From Clostridia bacterium (GTDB lineage Bacteria > Bacillota > Clostridia > UBA1381), in NCBI GenBank assembly GCA_008668455.1, contig RQCD01000021.1, positions 1 to 29,008 of the forward strand: a DNA stretch of 29,008 nucleotides. The letters run 5' to 3'. Below the pieces are notes generated by a model. The model worked only from the letters and a program-made list of their open reading frames with translations. It made no database searches and was not told the DNA's origin. Shown in pieces: positions 22,595 through 29,008 of the stretch; position 1 is the first letter of the stretch; the number at the start of each line of letters is the position of its first letter. The position numbers and the translations under genes are program-made.

Positions 22595-23442
22595 TTTAAT
22601 CCCTGCTCTAAATATTCTAAGTTTTCTTCCATGACGGAAAAATAGTCCCGTCCTTTTGCGTCTCCCTCAAAGGGATTTAAGGGCGCGGTCCTGATGCCGC
22701 ATTCCTTTGCAACGGATTCTGCAATTTTCGATTCTCCGTCTGCCTCATAGAAAATACAGCCGATCCCCTTTGCCTTGATTTCCTCAATGATTTTAGCCAT
22801 CTGTGCCGGGGAGGGGTCGCTTGTTCCCTGCATGCCCTCAATGGCAAGCTGCGAAAGACCGTATGCTCTCGCAAGATATCCGTATGCGCCATGGGTTACC
22901 ACAAGCTCCCGACGAGAAACGCCTGCAAGCGCTGTGCGGTATTTTTCGTCCAGAGAATGGATTTTTTCTGCCGCCTTCTCTAAATTCTGCCGGTATGCGG
23001 CTGCGTTTGCCGGATCTTTTTCACAGAAGGCGCTGCAGATTCTCTGCATTTGTATGAGCGCATTGGCAGGATTCAGCCAGACATGCGGATCGTCCGCATC
23101 ATCCTCTAAATCGTCTGCTGTTTCTACCACTAAAATGTCTTTTTTCTCCAGCTGATCTTCTAAGGAATCCACCCAATGCTCCATATCATCGCTGTTATAG
23201 AGAAAAACGTCTGCCTGTTCTAAGCCTGCAAGATCGCGCGGCCTAGGCTCCCAGTCGTGCGCTTCTGTTCCTGCCGGAATCAGATTTGTTAATGCAATCA
23301 GATCCCCTCCGATGATTTTTGCAAAATCCTCCATGGCATAAAAAGAGGTGTAAACTGTAAGCCGCTCATCGGTTGCCGCCCTTTGGGGTGTACACCCGGC
23401 GAACAGCAGAACAGCACAAAATAAAGAAATAATCCGTTTCAT
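22591..23442 (-). CDS. znuA: Zinc ABC transporter substrate-binding lipoprotein
   Basis: The 283-residue cluster A-I metal-binding protein has a lipoprotein signal (MKRIISLFCAVLLFAGC; lipid-modified C17). Likely metal ligands are His in AGTEAHDWEP, DPHVWLNP and VVTHGAYGYL, with a late Asp/Glu in FYEADGES. It captures zinc outside the membrane for ZnuBC. The family also includes manganese binders, but the Fur-family gene in the operon and the operator favour zinc. ATG 23442 is chosen over an upstream ATG because GGAGGACTTTT precedes it and it gives a proper signal peptide. Confidence 0.95.
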   Translation of the reverse strand: MKRIISLFCAVLLFAGCTPQRAATDERLTVYTSFYAMEDFAKIIGGDLIALTNLIPAGTEAHDWEPRPRDLAGLEQADVFLYNSDDMEHWVDSLEDQLEKKDILVVETADDLEDDADDPHVWLNPANALIQMQRICSAFCEKDPANAAAYRQNLEKAAEKIHSLDEKYRTALAGVSRRELVVTHGAYGYLARAYGLSQLAIEGMQGTSDPSPAQMAKIIEEIKAKGIGCIFYEADGESKIAESVAKECGIRTAPLNPFEGDAKGRDYFSVMEENLEYLEQGLK

Positions 23443-23460
23443 AAAAGTCCTCCAAAATAT

Positions 23461-23483
23461 TAAATGCAAATCATTCGCATTTA
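23461..23483 (-). promoter_or_regulatory. Zur-box-like palindrome on the znu promoter
   Basis: A 23-bp palindrome centred at 23472 has arms TAAATGCAAAT and ATTCGCATTTA with one mismatch pair. The A/T-rich core AAT-n-ATT and 21-bp inner size match known Fur-family zinc boxes. It begins at the -10 hexamer and covers the predicted transcription start, a repressor position. Confidence 0.85.
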
Positions 23484-23511
23484 GTATACCATATTTTATG
23501 CCGGAAGTCAA
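23483..23511 (-). promoter_or_regulatory. Sigma-A promoter of the znuACB-zur-rnhA-mutS2 operon
   Basis: On the - strand TTGACT (23506-23511) is followed after 17 bases by TATACT (23483-23488). The start point near 23476 falls inside the Zur-like operator. No other promoter of this quality is seen upstream of zur, rnhA or mutS2. Confidence 0.85.
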
Positions 23512-23616
23512 TTGCTCATTCATATTTTATTTACAATATTTCATCATACTATTTACTTTTTATTCATACGAATGACAAAACTATGTTGTATGATAGAAGC
23601 ATAAATTAAATAAAAT

Positions 23617-23808
23617 AGTTTGGAGGAATCGTGTGAAAGGTTCTTTCGCACAAGCCTCCGGCGGATTCAATTGCCCGTGCGAATTTTTTGAAAGGCATTG
23701 CCTTTCAAAACGCACATGGGCGAAAAAATCTCTTATCATTCCTTGCCCTGCGGATAAGAGAGAATCCATTAAAAAATTAAGCCGGTGCAGGGTGACAGAA
23801 AGGAGATT
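23617..23808 (+). promoter_or_regulatory. Structured leader before htrA, with a masked upstream start
   Basis: Three strong hairpins follow one another: GTGTGAAAG/CTTTCGCAC (23631-23651, one G-U), a long one at 23673-23721 with the 11-bp stem TTTTGAAAGGC/GCCTTTCAAAA plus flanking GTGCG/CGCAC and GCCC/GGGC, and TCTCTTATC/GATAAGAGA (23729-23761). GGAGG at 23622-23626 pairs with CCTCC at 23655-23659 around the first hairpin. That GGAGG is correctly placed for a GTG at 23633 opening a 92-codon frame, rich in Cys and basic residues, which runs 98 bases into htrA. I do not recognise that peptide and it may be spurious. A TATGAT at 23589-23594 might be the -10 element, but no good -35 precedes it. 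No known riboswitch class was recognised. Confidence 0.5.
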
Positions 23809-23813
23809 TTATT

Positions 23814-25022
23814 ATGAAACGTTATCCGAACACAGATTCAACAGACATTGTGATATACAATCAGAAAGAAAAGAAACAAAAAAAGCCGAAAACATGGATT
23901 GCCTGTCTTAGCTCGGCAGTGGCTGCAAGTCTTTTAACCTGCACCATCTTCGGAGTTGGTTTTTCAAGTGTTCTGAAAAATCAGCAGAACACACAGCCTG
24001 CACAGAGGCAGCAGAGCGTTTCCATGGTCAGCACGAATAATGCGCTCACCGGCGGCGAAATGACAGTCTCGCAGATTGCGGCAAAGGTTGGTCCGAGCTG
24101 CGTTGGCATCATCAACAAAGCAAAGGTAACGCCGCGGCGCTATTACGATCCGTTCTCAGGCAGATATTATTACACCAGCGACCCAAATGATGAATCCTGG
24201 CAGGAGCAGGTCAGCTGTTCCGGTATCATTATCAGCTCGGACGGCTATATTGTAACCAACCAGCATGTTATTGACGGAGCAAATGAGATTACCGTTATTT
24301 TAAATACCGGTGAAGAATTTGTCGCAAAGCTGATCGGTCAGGATGAGAAATCCGATCTTGCGGTTCTGAAAATTGATAAAAAAGATCTTCCGGCAGCAAC
24401 GCTCGGCGATTCCACAAAGCTGGAGGTCGGCGAACTGGCAGTTGCCATCGGTAATCCGCTCGGACAGGAATTTGCCGGAACGGTTACCGCAGGTGTGATC
24501 AGCGCAGTCAACAGAACCATGACAGTGGACAATAAGGTTTATAATCTGGTTCAGACCGACGCAGCAATTAATCCGGGTAATTCCGGCGGTGCGCTGGTGA
24601 ATAAATACGGCGAGGTCATTGGTATCAACACCATTAAGCTTTCTTCTACCGGTGTTGAGGGAATCGGTTTTGCCATTGCCATTTCCGAAGCAAAGCCGAT
24701 TATCGACGATCTGATGAACAACGGATTTGTTTCCGGCAGACCGCTGGTTGGTATCTCTGTCAGCCAGACAAGAAACGGACTTTCTGTTGAGCAGGTAAGC
24801 GTTGGAAGCGGTGCAGAGGCTGCCGGGATCAAGGTTGGCGATCTGATTGTCAAGGCAGACGGTAAGGCTGTGAAAACCTCGCAGGAATTAAACGAAATCC
24901 GCGATAAAAAAGCGCCGAATGAGTATCTGAAGCTGACAGTAATCCGTGAGGGTGAGCTTTTGGATATTGATGTGAAGCTTGGTGAGGATGTTCCGTCAAC
25001 CGGCACACAGGAAAACAAGTAA
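23814..25022 (+). CDS. htrA: Membrane-anchored HtrA/DegP-like serine protease with PDZ domain
   Basis: The 402-residue S1C protease has a short basic cytoplasmic N-terminus, one transmembrane segment (about 29-51), a trypsin-like domain with H151 (TNQHVIDGA), D181 (KSDLAVLKID) and S257 (NPGNSGGALVN), and one PDZ domain (about 295-390; GSGAEAAGIKVGDLIVKADG). It degrades or refolds damaged proteins outside the membrane. This is the usual Firmicutes architecture. The ATG follows AAAGGAGATTTTATT. The long structured leader suggests post-transcriptional control. Two further hairpins and a terminator lie downstream. Confidence 0.96.
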   Translation: MKRYPNTDSTDIVIYNQKEKKQKKPKTWIACLSSAVAASLLTCTIFGVGFSSVLKNQQNTQPAQRQQSVSMVSTNNALTGGEMTVSQIAAKVGPSCVGIINKAKVTPRRYYDPFSGRYYYTSDPNDESWQEQVSCSGIIISSDGYIVTNQHVIDGANEITVILNTGEEFVAKLIGQDEKSDLAVLKIDKKDLPAATLGDSTKLEVGELAVAIGNPLGQEFAGTVTAGVISAVNRTMTVDNKVYNLVQTDAAINPGNSGGALVNKYGEVIGINTIKLSSTGVEGIGFAIAISEAKPIIDDLMNNGFVSGRPLVGISVSQTRNGLSVEQVSVGSGAEAAGIKVGDLIVKADGKAVKTSQELNEIRDKKAPNEYLKLTVIREGELLDIDVKLGEDVPSTGTQENK

Positions 25023-25040
25023 AATTTTATATAGATTCAA

Positions 25041-25158
25041 GATTGAAGCGTTGCATGCTTCAATCAACCTCGGCAGGCTGTCTGAACATTTCCGGTCTGC
25101 AGAACCATCCTTTTTTTCATTAGAATGGGGATGCAGAAAAGTAGGCTTCTGCATCCCC
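25041..25158 (+). other. Two hairpins in the htrA 3' untranslated region
   Basis: GATTGAAGC/GCTTCAATC (25041-25049 with 25057-25065) and GGGGATGCAGAA/TTCTGCATCCCC (25127-25138 with 25147-25158) are perfect stems without U runs. They sit between the htrA stop and its terminator. They may stabilise the mRNA end or belong to a 3'-derived small RNA. Confidence 0.55.
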
Positions 25159-25175
25159 GACTCCCCCTAATACAT

Positions 25176-25198
25176 AAAAACCCTGGCGGGTTTTTTTT
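25176..25198 (+). terminator. Terminator between htrA and the opposing phosphoesterase gene
   Basis: AAAAACCC (25176-25183) pairs with GGGTTTTT (25188-25195) around TGGC and is followed by more T. The A tract on the other side lets it also end the - strand gene, whose stop is at 25207. Confidence 0.8.
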
Positions 25199-25206
25199 AT
25201 TTCCCT

Positions 25207-25674
25207 TTATGGACATTTGCAGACGGCGGCGCGGAGCTTGCCGTTCTCAATTTCAACCACGCCGTAAGTGCCGCTATAGGTGAGGCTGCCTGGATTTAAA
25301 AGAATCAGATCTCCGTAATGCTGATCATAAGGGATATGGGTATGTCCAAACACAGCAAGATTTGCCTTTTCTTTTCTTGCCTTTTGTAAAATCGCCTGGT
25401 ATTTTTCGTCATATTTTACATGGTAGCAGTGTCCGTGCGTTAAAAAAATCCGTTTCCCGTCTGCTTCAATCACGCTTTCTCCCGGAGCGGATGAGAAATC
25501 ACAGTTTCCCCGGACATAGTGAAACAGGATGCCCGGATAATCATTTTCAAGCGTTTCAGCGTCCTGTGCATGATCTCCGGCATGAAGCACCATATCTACC
25601 TCCGGAATCGTGCGAAGCAGCCGCCTGCACCGATCCAGCTGACCGTGCGTATCTGAAAAAACAAGGATTCTCAT
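25207..25674 (-). CDS. YfcE/MJ0936-type metallophosphoesterase
   Basis: The 155-residue protein is a small cytoplasmic calcineurin-like phosphodiesterase. It starts MRILVFSDTHG and has GDHAQD, RGNCD, THGHCYHVKYD and GHTHIP, which together supply the two-metal site. The substrate of this family in Firmicutes is not settled. AGGAGG lies 11 bases before the ATG, slightly far. It is a single-gene unit, convergent with htrA and divergent from spoIIE. Confidence 0.9.
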   Translation of the reverse strand: MRILVFSDTHGQLDRCRRLLRTIPEVDMVLHAGDHAQDAETLENDYPGILFHYVRGNCDFSSAPGESVIEADGKRIFLTHGHCYHVKYDEKYQAILQKARKEKANLAVFGHTHIPYDQHYGDLILLNPGSLTYSGTYGVVEIENGKLRAAVCKCP

Positions 25675-25774
25675 TCTGTTCCATTCCTCCTAAAAAGCCT
25701 TAGATACCATCAGTATATCATATTTTTTGAAAAATTACTATAAAAAATAAGAATTTGCAATAAATTTTTAAGGT

Positions 25775-25852
25775 TTTGACAATCTATGTCGGACGAAAAA
25801 TTTATTTCGACAAGTGGATTAGACAAAATTTTCCTTTCCTTTGTGATAAAAT
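25775..25852 (+). promoter_or_regulatory. Spo0A-type promoter region of spoIIE
   Basis: TAGACA (25820-25825) and TAAAAT (25847-25852) are separated by 21 bases, too long for ordinary sigma-A promoters but the spacing known for Spo0A-activated spoII promoters of Bacillus. An exact 0A box in reverse (TTCGACA, 25806-25812) lies just upstream. One-mismatch copies lie at 25775-25781 (TTTGACA), 25787-25793 (TGTCGGA) and 25819-25825 (TTAGACA). Confidence 0.72.
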
Positions 25853-25881
25853 AAAGTCATCACAAAAGAGGAGGCGGACGC

Positions 25882-28119
25882 ATGAATATCGTAACCGCAA
25901 AAGAAAAAAAATTGATCCGGCTTCCGCAAAAGAGGGAGCTTCTATGGTGTGCGGCGCTGTTTTTTGCAAGCCGTGCGCCGGTGTTTGGAGTATTTCCGTT
26001 TGGCTTGTCCTTTCTTGCAGCAGCGCTTGACAAGGAGCTCTGGTATCTTGGTATTGCCGGGTATGTTTTGGGAATTGTCAGTGCCGGAGGAGATCTTGTC
26101 CGATATGCATTTTCTGTTTTATTTTTGATCCTGGGCTTTGCTTTTTTTGAAAAAAAGATGTCAAAAGCGGTTTTGTGCGGAGCGGCATCCCTGCTGGGGG
26201 GCGGATGTGCGCTTGTGTTTTACGGACAGTCTGCAATTTTAGGGATCACGGTTTTAGGAGAAGCGGCGCTTTGCACAATTTCCTGTCTGATTTTTTCGGA
26301 AATCAGAACGTTTTCGGAGGATCAGCCGATGCAGGAGCAAACGCTGATTTCCGGCGTTCTTTTTTGCGGCATTCTTCTTGGCGGCTGCTCCGGCTTGATT
26401 TTGCCGGGGGAAATCAAGATCAGTTCGGTTTTCTGTCTGCTGTTATTAATGCTGTCGGGAGGGTGGTGCTCTCTGCCGCTTGCCGGATGTATCGGTATGA
26501 CCTTAGGGTTTTTTTGCAGTCTGAACCACTCGGACGCAATTCTTTTTTCCGCAGTTTGCGGAATGGGCGCAATGCTTTCCTATTTTCTTTCCGAGCTGGC
26601 AAAGCCGGGGGTGATTGCAGGCTATTTTCTGAGTCTTTTTATCAGCTGGCTCTATTCCGGCACACTCACGCTTTCTGTGGGGGAGGCGTCGCTTGCGGCG
26701 GCAATTTATCTTGCAGTTCCGCGGCGGATTTGTCAGCGGCTTGGGATGAACCTTGCAAAATGCTTTCAGCATCCGGAATCCGGACGGACAGGTCGGATTT
26801 TGGTGCAGGAGCTGAAAACGGCGGCACATTCCTTTTCCGAATTAGGGCATACGCTTGCCGGACTTGCCGGAAAAGACGGAAAACCGGGTACGGCAGAGGA
26901 GCTTTTAGATACTGTTTGCGAAAGAGTTTGTCCGTCCTGTCCGCAATGGACCTCCTGCTGGCAGGAGCATTATGGGGATACGGTTCAAAGAATTTATCAG
27001 ATTTTAGAGACGGTTGAGCAGCAGGGATACTGCGATCCGGATAATCTTCCGCGCGTATTTCGGGAGAACTGTATACGGAGCGAGGTATTTTTATCGGAAT
27101 TCGGTCATGTATATGAATTATTTAAGGAACGCGCAATCCGGCGGAATCATGCGGTTTCCGGTCAGCGGTATGCGGCAAGGCAGTATGAGGAAATCTCCGG
27201 CTATATGGAGCAGCTGTCAGAACGCATGCGAAACGGATTTTCCTTTCTGCGAACCGCGGAGGACAAGCTTTCACGCTCTCTTGCCCGGTCAGGACTGCAT
27301 GCAGGAGAGGTCAGCGTTCTTGAAAAAGCACACCACGATCCCGAAGTTTACATAAAACCGGCAGAAAAAATGGATGCAGAGCTGCTGGAGAAAATCACAT
27401 CGGACATTTTCGGCGCGCCGATGCGGATTCAACAGGAGGAACCGGATTTTACGCTTATGGCAGAGGATCACATCAGGCTTCTTGTTTCGCATCGGCAAAC
27501 AGCAGAAAATCCGGATTGTGCATGCGGCGACTATGCCGCAGAGTTTTCTCTCCCGGGCGGAAAAAGCTGTCTGCTTTTGTGCGATGGAATGGGGAGCGGT
27601 GCGGATGCCTACGGAGAAAGCCGTATGGCGGCAGAGCTTCTGACAGAGTTTATGAGCGCAGGCTTTTCTGCGCAGACGGCTGTCAGCCTGGTCAATTCCA
27701 CACTGATTCTGCATTCCGGCAGAGAAAGCTTTTCCACAATTGATCTTCTTTGTATTGACCGGCGAACCGGTCTTGCAGACTTTTTTAAGGTTGGCGCAGC
27801 AGGAAGCTATCTCCTGCATAAGGGGAGGGCAGAGAAGCTTGAAGCCGGAACGCTCCCGGTCGGAATCCTGGACGATATTTCCTGTGGGTGCCATCAAAGA
27901 ACGCTCTCGGCAGGAGATACCGTCGTGATGATTTCAGACGGAGTAACCGGGGCAGAGGAGGACGACTGGCTTTCGGAATTTCTGATTGCGCATCAGGAAA
28001 ATCCGAACCTTGCCGATCTGATTCTGACCGAGGCAAAAAAACGCGAAAATCCAAAAACTGCGGATGATATGTCGGTGATTGTGGTGAAAATTCATTCGTT
28101 CAGGGATGAGGATAAATAA
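25882..28119 (+). CDS. spoIIE: Stage II sporulation protein E, PP2C-type phosphatase
   Basis: SpoIIE dephosphorylates SpoIIAA to release sigma-F in the forespore and links this to the asymmetric septum. The 745-residue product has about ten transmembrane segments in residues about 20-280. A central cytoplasmic region with the Cys cluster VCPSCPQWTSCW follows (about 350-365). The C-terminal PP2C domain (about 545-740) has CDGMGSGADAYGES, MISDGVTGAEEDDW and ADDMSVIVVKI carrying the metal-binding Asp residues. It is shorter than the 827-residue Bacillus protein, mainly in the central part. The ATG follows AGAGGAGGCGGACG. Its presence indicates an endospore-forming lineage. Confidence 0.96.
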   Translation: MNIVTAKEKKLIRLPQKRELLWCAALFFASRAPVFGVFPFGLSFLAAALDKELWYLGIAGYVLGIVSAGGDLVRYAFSVLFLILGFAFFEKKMSKAVLCGAASLLGGGCALVFYGQSAILGITVLGEAALCTISCLIFSEIRTFSEDQPMQEQTLISGVLFCGILLGGCSGLILPGEIKISSVFCLLLLMLSGGWCSLPLAGCIGMTLGFFCSLNHSDAILFSAVCGMGAMLSYFLSELAKPGVIAGYFLSLFISWLYSGTLTLSVGEASLAAAIYLAVPRRICQRLGMNLAKCFQHPESGRTGRILVQELKTAAHSFSELGHTLAGLAGKDGKPGTAEELLDTVCERVCPSCPQWTSCWQEHYGDTVQRIYQILETVEQQGYCDPDNLPRVFRENCIRSEVFLSEFGHVYELFKERAIRRNHAVSGQRYAARQYEEISGYMEQLSERMRNGFSFLRTAEDKLSRSLARSGLHAGEVSVLEKAHHDPEVYIKPAEKMDAELLEKITSDIFGAPMRIQQEEPDFTLMAEDHIRLLVSHRQTAENPDCACGDYAAEFSLPGGKSCLLLCDGMGSGADAYGESRMAAELLTEFMSAGFSAQTAVSLVNSTLILHSGRESFSTIDLLCIDRRTGLADFFKVGAAGSYLLHKGRAEKLEAGTLPVGILDDISCGCHQRTLSAGDTVVMISDGVTGAEEDDWLSEFLIAHQENPNLADLILTEAKKRENPKTADDMSVIVVKIHSFRDEDK

Positions 28120-28162
28120 AAACACAGGGCTTGCCTGTTTTTAGGCAAGCCCTGTGTTTTTT
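28119..28162 (+). terminator. Bidirectional terminator between spoIIE and the ABC exporter gene
   Basis: An 18-bp stem (28119-28136 with 28143-28160), including CACAGGGCTTGCCT/AGGCAAGCCCTGTG, is flanked by A on the left and T on the right, so it can end both convergent transcripts. It overlaps both stop codons. Confidence 0.93.
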
Positions 28163-29008
28163 AATGTTCAAACTGACTTTCAAATAATTTTTTATAGAAT
28201 CCGTTTTGTGCAAGAAGTGTTTTGTGGTTTCCCTGCTCGATGATATTTCCGTCCTTCATCACGAGGATTACATCAGCGTCCTGGATGGTGGAGAGACGGT
28301 GGGCAACGATAAAGCTGGTGCGCCCCTGCATCAGCTTTGCAAAGGCGTCCTGCACCTTTTTTTCGGTTCTGGTATCAATGGAGGAGGTTGCCTCATCCAG
28401 AATCAGAATCGGCGGCAGTGCAAGCATAAGCCGGGCAATGCAGAGAAGCTGTTTTTGTCCCTGCGAAAGGCTTCCGCCGTCCTCGCCGATGACTGTCTCG
28501 TAGCCCTGCGGCAGACGTTTAATAAAGCTGTGCGCATGGGCAGACTTAGCGGCTGCGATCATTTCTTCGTCCGTTGCGTCTGATTTTGCCATCTTGATAT
28601 TCTCTGCCACCGTTCCGCCGGAAAGCCAGGTGTCTTGCAGAACCATTCCAAAATTTTTCCGGAGCGAGCGCCGGGTAATTTTTGTGGCGGGGATGCCCTC
28701 CATCAGAATTTGTCCGTCCGTCACATCATAAAACCGCATTAAAAGGTTAATAAGCGTTGTTTTTCCGCATCCGGTCGGTCCGACAATGGCAATCCGCTGT
28801 CCTGCCCGGACGGTGAGGTTAAAGTCCTCAATCAGCTTTTTCTCTGGTGTGTAAGAAAAATAAACATGCTCTAAACGCAGGTTTCCGTCAGCAGGCCCCA
28901 CATCCTTGTCGTCAGGCGCATCCGGCAGACGGGAGGGTTCTTCAAGCAGTTCAAAAAGCCTTGCCGCGCAGGCAAACGCATTTTGCAGCGCGGTGATCAC
29001 GCCGGTGA
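28161..29008 (-). CDS. ABC exporter, ATP-binding C-terminal part (window-edge fragment)
   Basis: The frame is open to the right edge, so the N-terminal membrane domain lies outside. The visible 282 residues begin at the end of the last transmembrane helix (LQNAFACAARLFELLEEPS) and include a full nucleotide-binding domain: GPTGCGKTTL, Q-loop VLQDTWL, signature LSQGQKQ, Walker B ILILDEATSS and switch AHRLST. The arrangement fits half-transporter exporters (MdlA/MdlB, LmrA type), which usually work as heterodimers encoded by adjacent genes. The partner would be upstream, outside the window. The substrate cannot be inferred. Confidence 0.93.
   Translation of the reverse strand, partial: TGVITALQNAFACAARLFELLEEPSRLPDAPDDKDVGPADGNLRLEHVYFSYTPEKKLIEDFNLTVRAGQRIAIVGPTGCGKTTLINLLMRFYDVTDGQILMEGIPATKITRRSLRKNFGMVLQDTWLSGGTVAENIKMAKSDATDEEMIAAAKSAHAHSFIKRLPQGYETVIGEDGGSLSQGQKQLLCIARLMLALPPILILDEATSSIDTRTEKKVQDAFAKLMQGRTSFIVAHRLSTIQDADVILVMKDGNIIEQGNHKTLLAQNGFYKKLFESQFEH

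Overview
The window reads as a chromosomal segment of an endospore-forming, low-to-mid GC member of the Firmicutes (class Clostridia). The support is a SpoIIE gene, an FMN-type enoyl reductase (FabK) instead of FabI, YlxM next to Ffh, KhpA, MutS2 with an Smr tail, a membrane-anchored HtrA, strong GGAGG ribosome binding sites and sigma-A promoters with 17-bp spacers. No phage, transposase, tRNA, rRNA or CRISPR array was seen. I did not assign a genus.

Layout. (1) 1-176, + strand: the C-terminal end of an SGNH-type carbohydrate esterase, a strong terminator, then two 96-bp tandem copies of a structured repeat. (2) 416-2542, - strand: a two-gene unit, a P-loop HPr-kinase-like protein followed by a secreted copper-amine-oxidase-N (stalk) domain protein. 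It has a perfect consensus promoter. (3) 2621-7021, - strand: ylxM-ffh-rpsP-khpA-rimM-trmD and a metallophosphoesterase, the conserved SRP/ribosome-maturation operon. (4) 7120-9586, - strand: two separately promoted carbohydrate genes, a BNR/sialidase-fold protein and a sialate-O-acetylesterase-like SGNH protein. (5) 9736-17538, + strand: a TetR-family regulator, then two copies of a 17-bp palindrome, then a type II fatty acid synthesis operon fabH-acpP-fabK-fabD-fabG-fabF-fabZ-accD-accA ending in a textbook terminator. accB and accC are not in it. (6) 17725-23442, - strand: a zinc-uptake operon znuA-znuC-znuB-zur that continues with almost no spacing into rnhA and mutS2; a Zur-like operator sits on its promoter. 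(7) 23617-25022, + strand: htrA behind a highly structured leader. (8) 25207-25674, - strand: a YfcE-type phosphoesterase. (9) 25882-28119, + strand: spoIIE behind a promoter of Spo0A-activated architecture. (10) 28161-29008, - strand: the C-terminal half of an ABC exporter, cut by the window edge.

The genes are mostly core housekeeping. The unusual material is regulatory: paired operators between tetR and fabH, the Zur-controlled promoter driving mutS2 and rnhA as passengers, a Shine-Dalgarno-masking hairpin array before htrA, and intra-operon hairpins between khpA and rimM and before ylxM. I found no clear new defence or mobile system. The best candidates for something undescribed are the htrA leader, the tetR/fabH operator pair and the structured tandem repeat at the left end.
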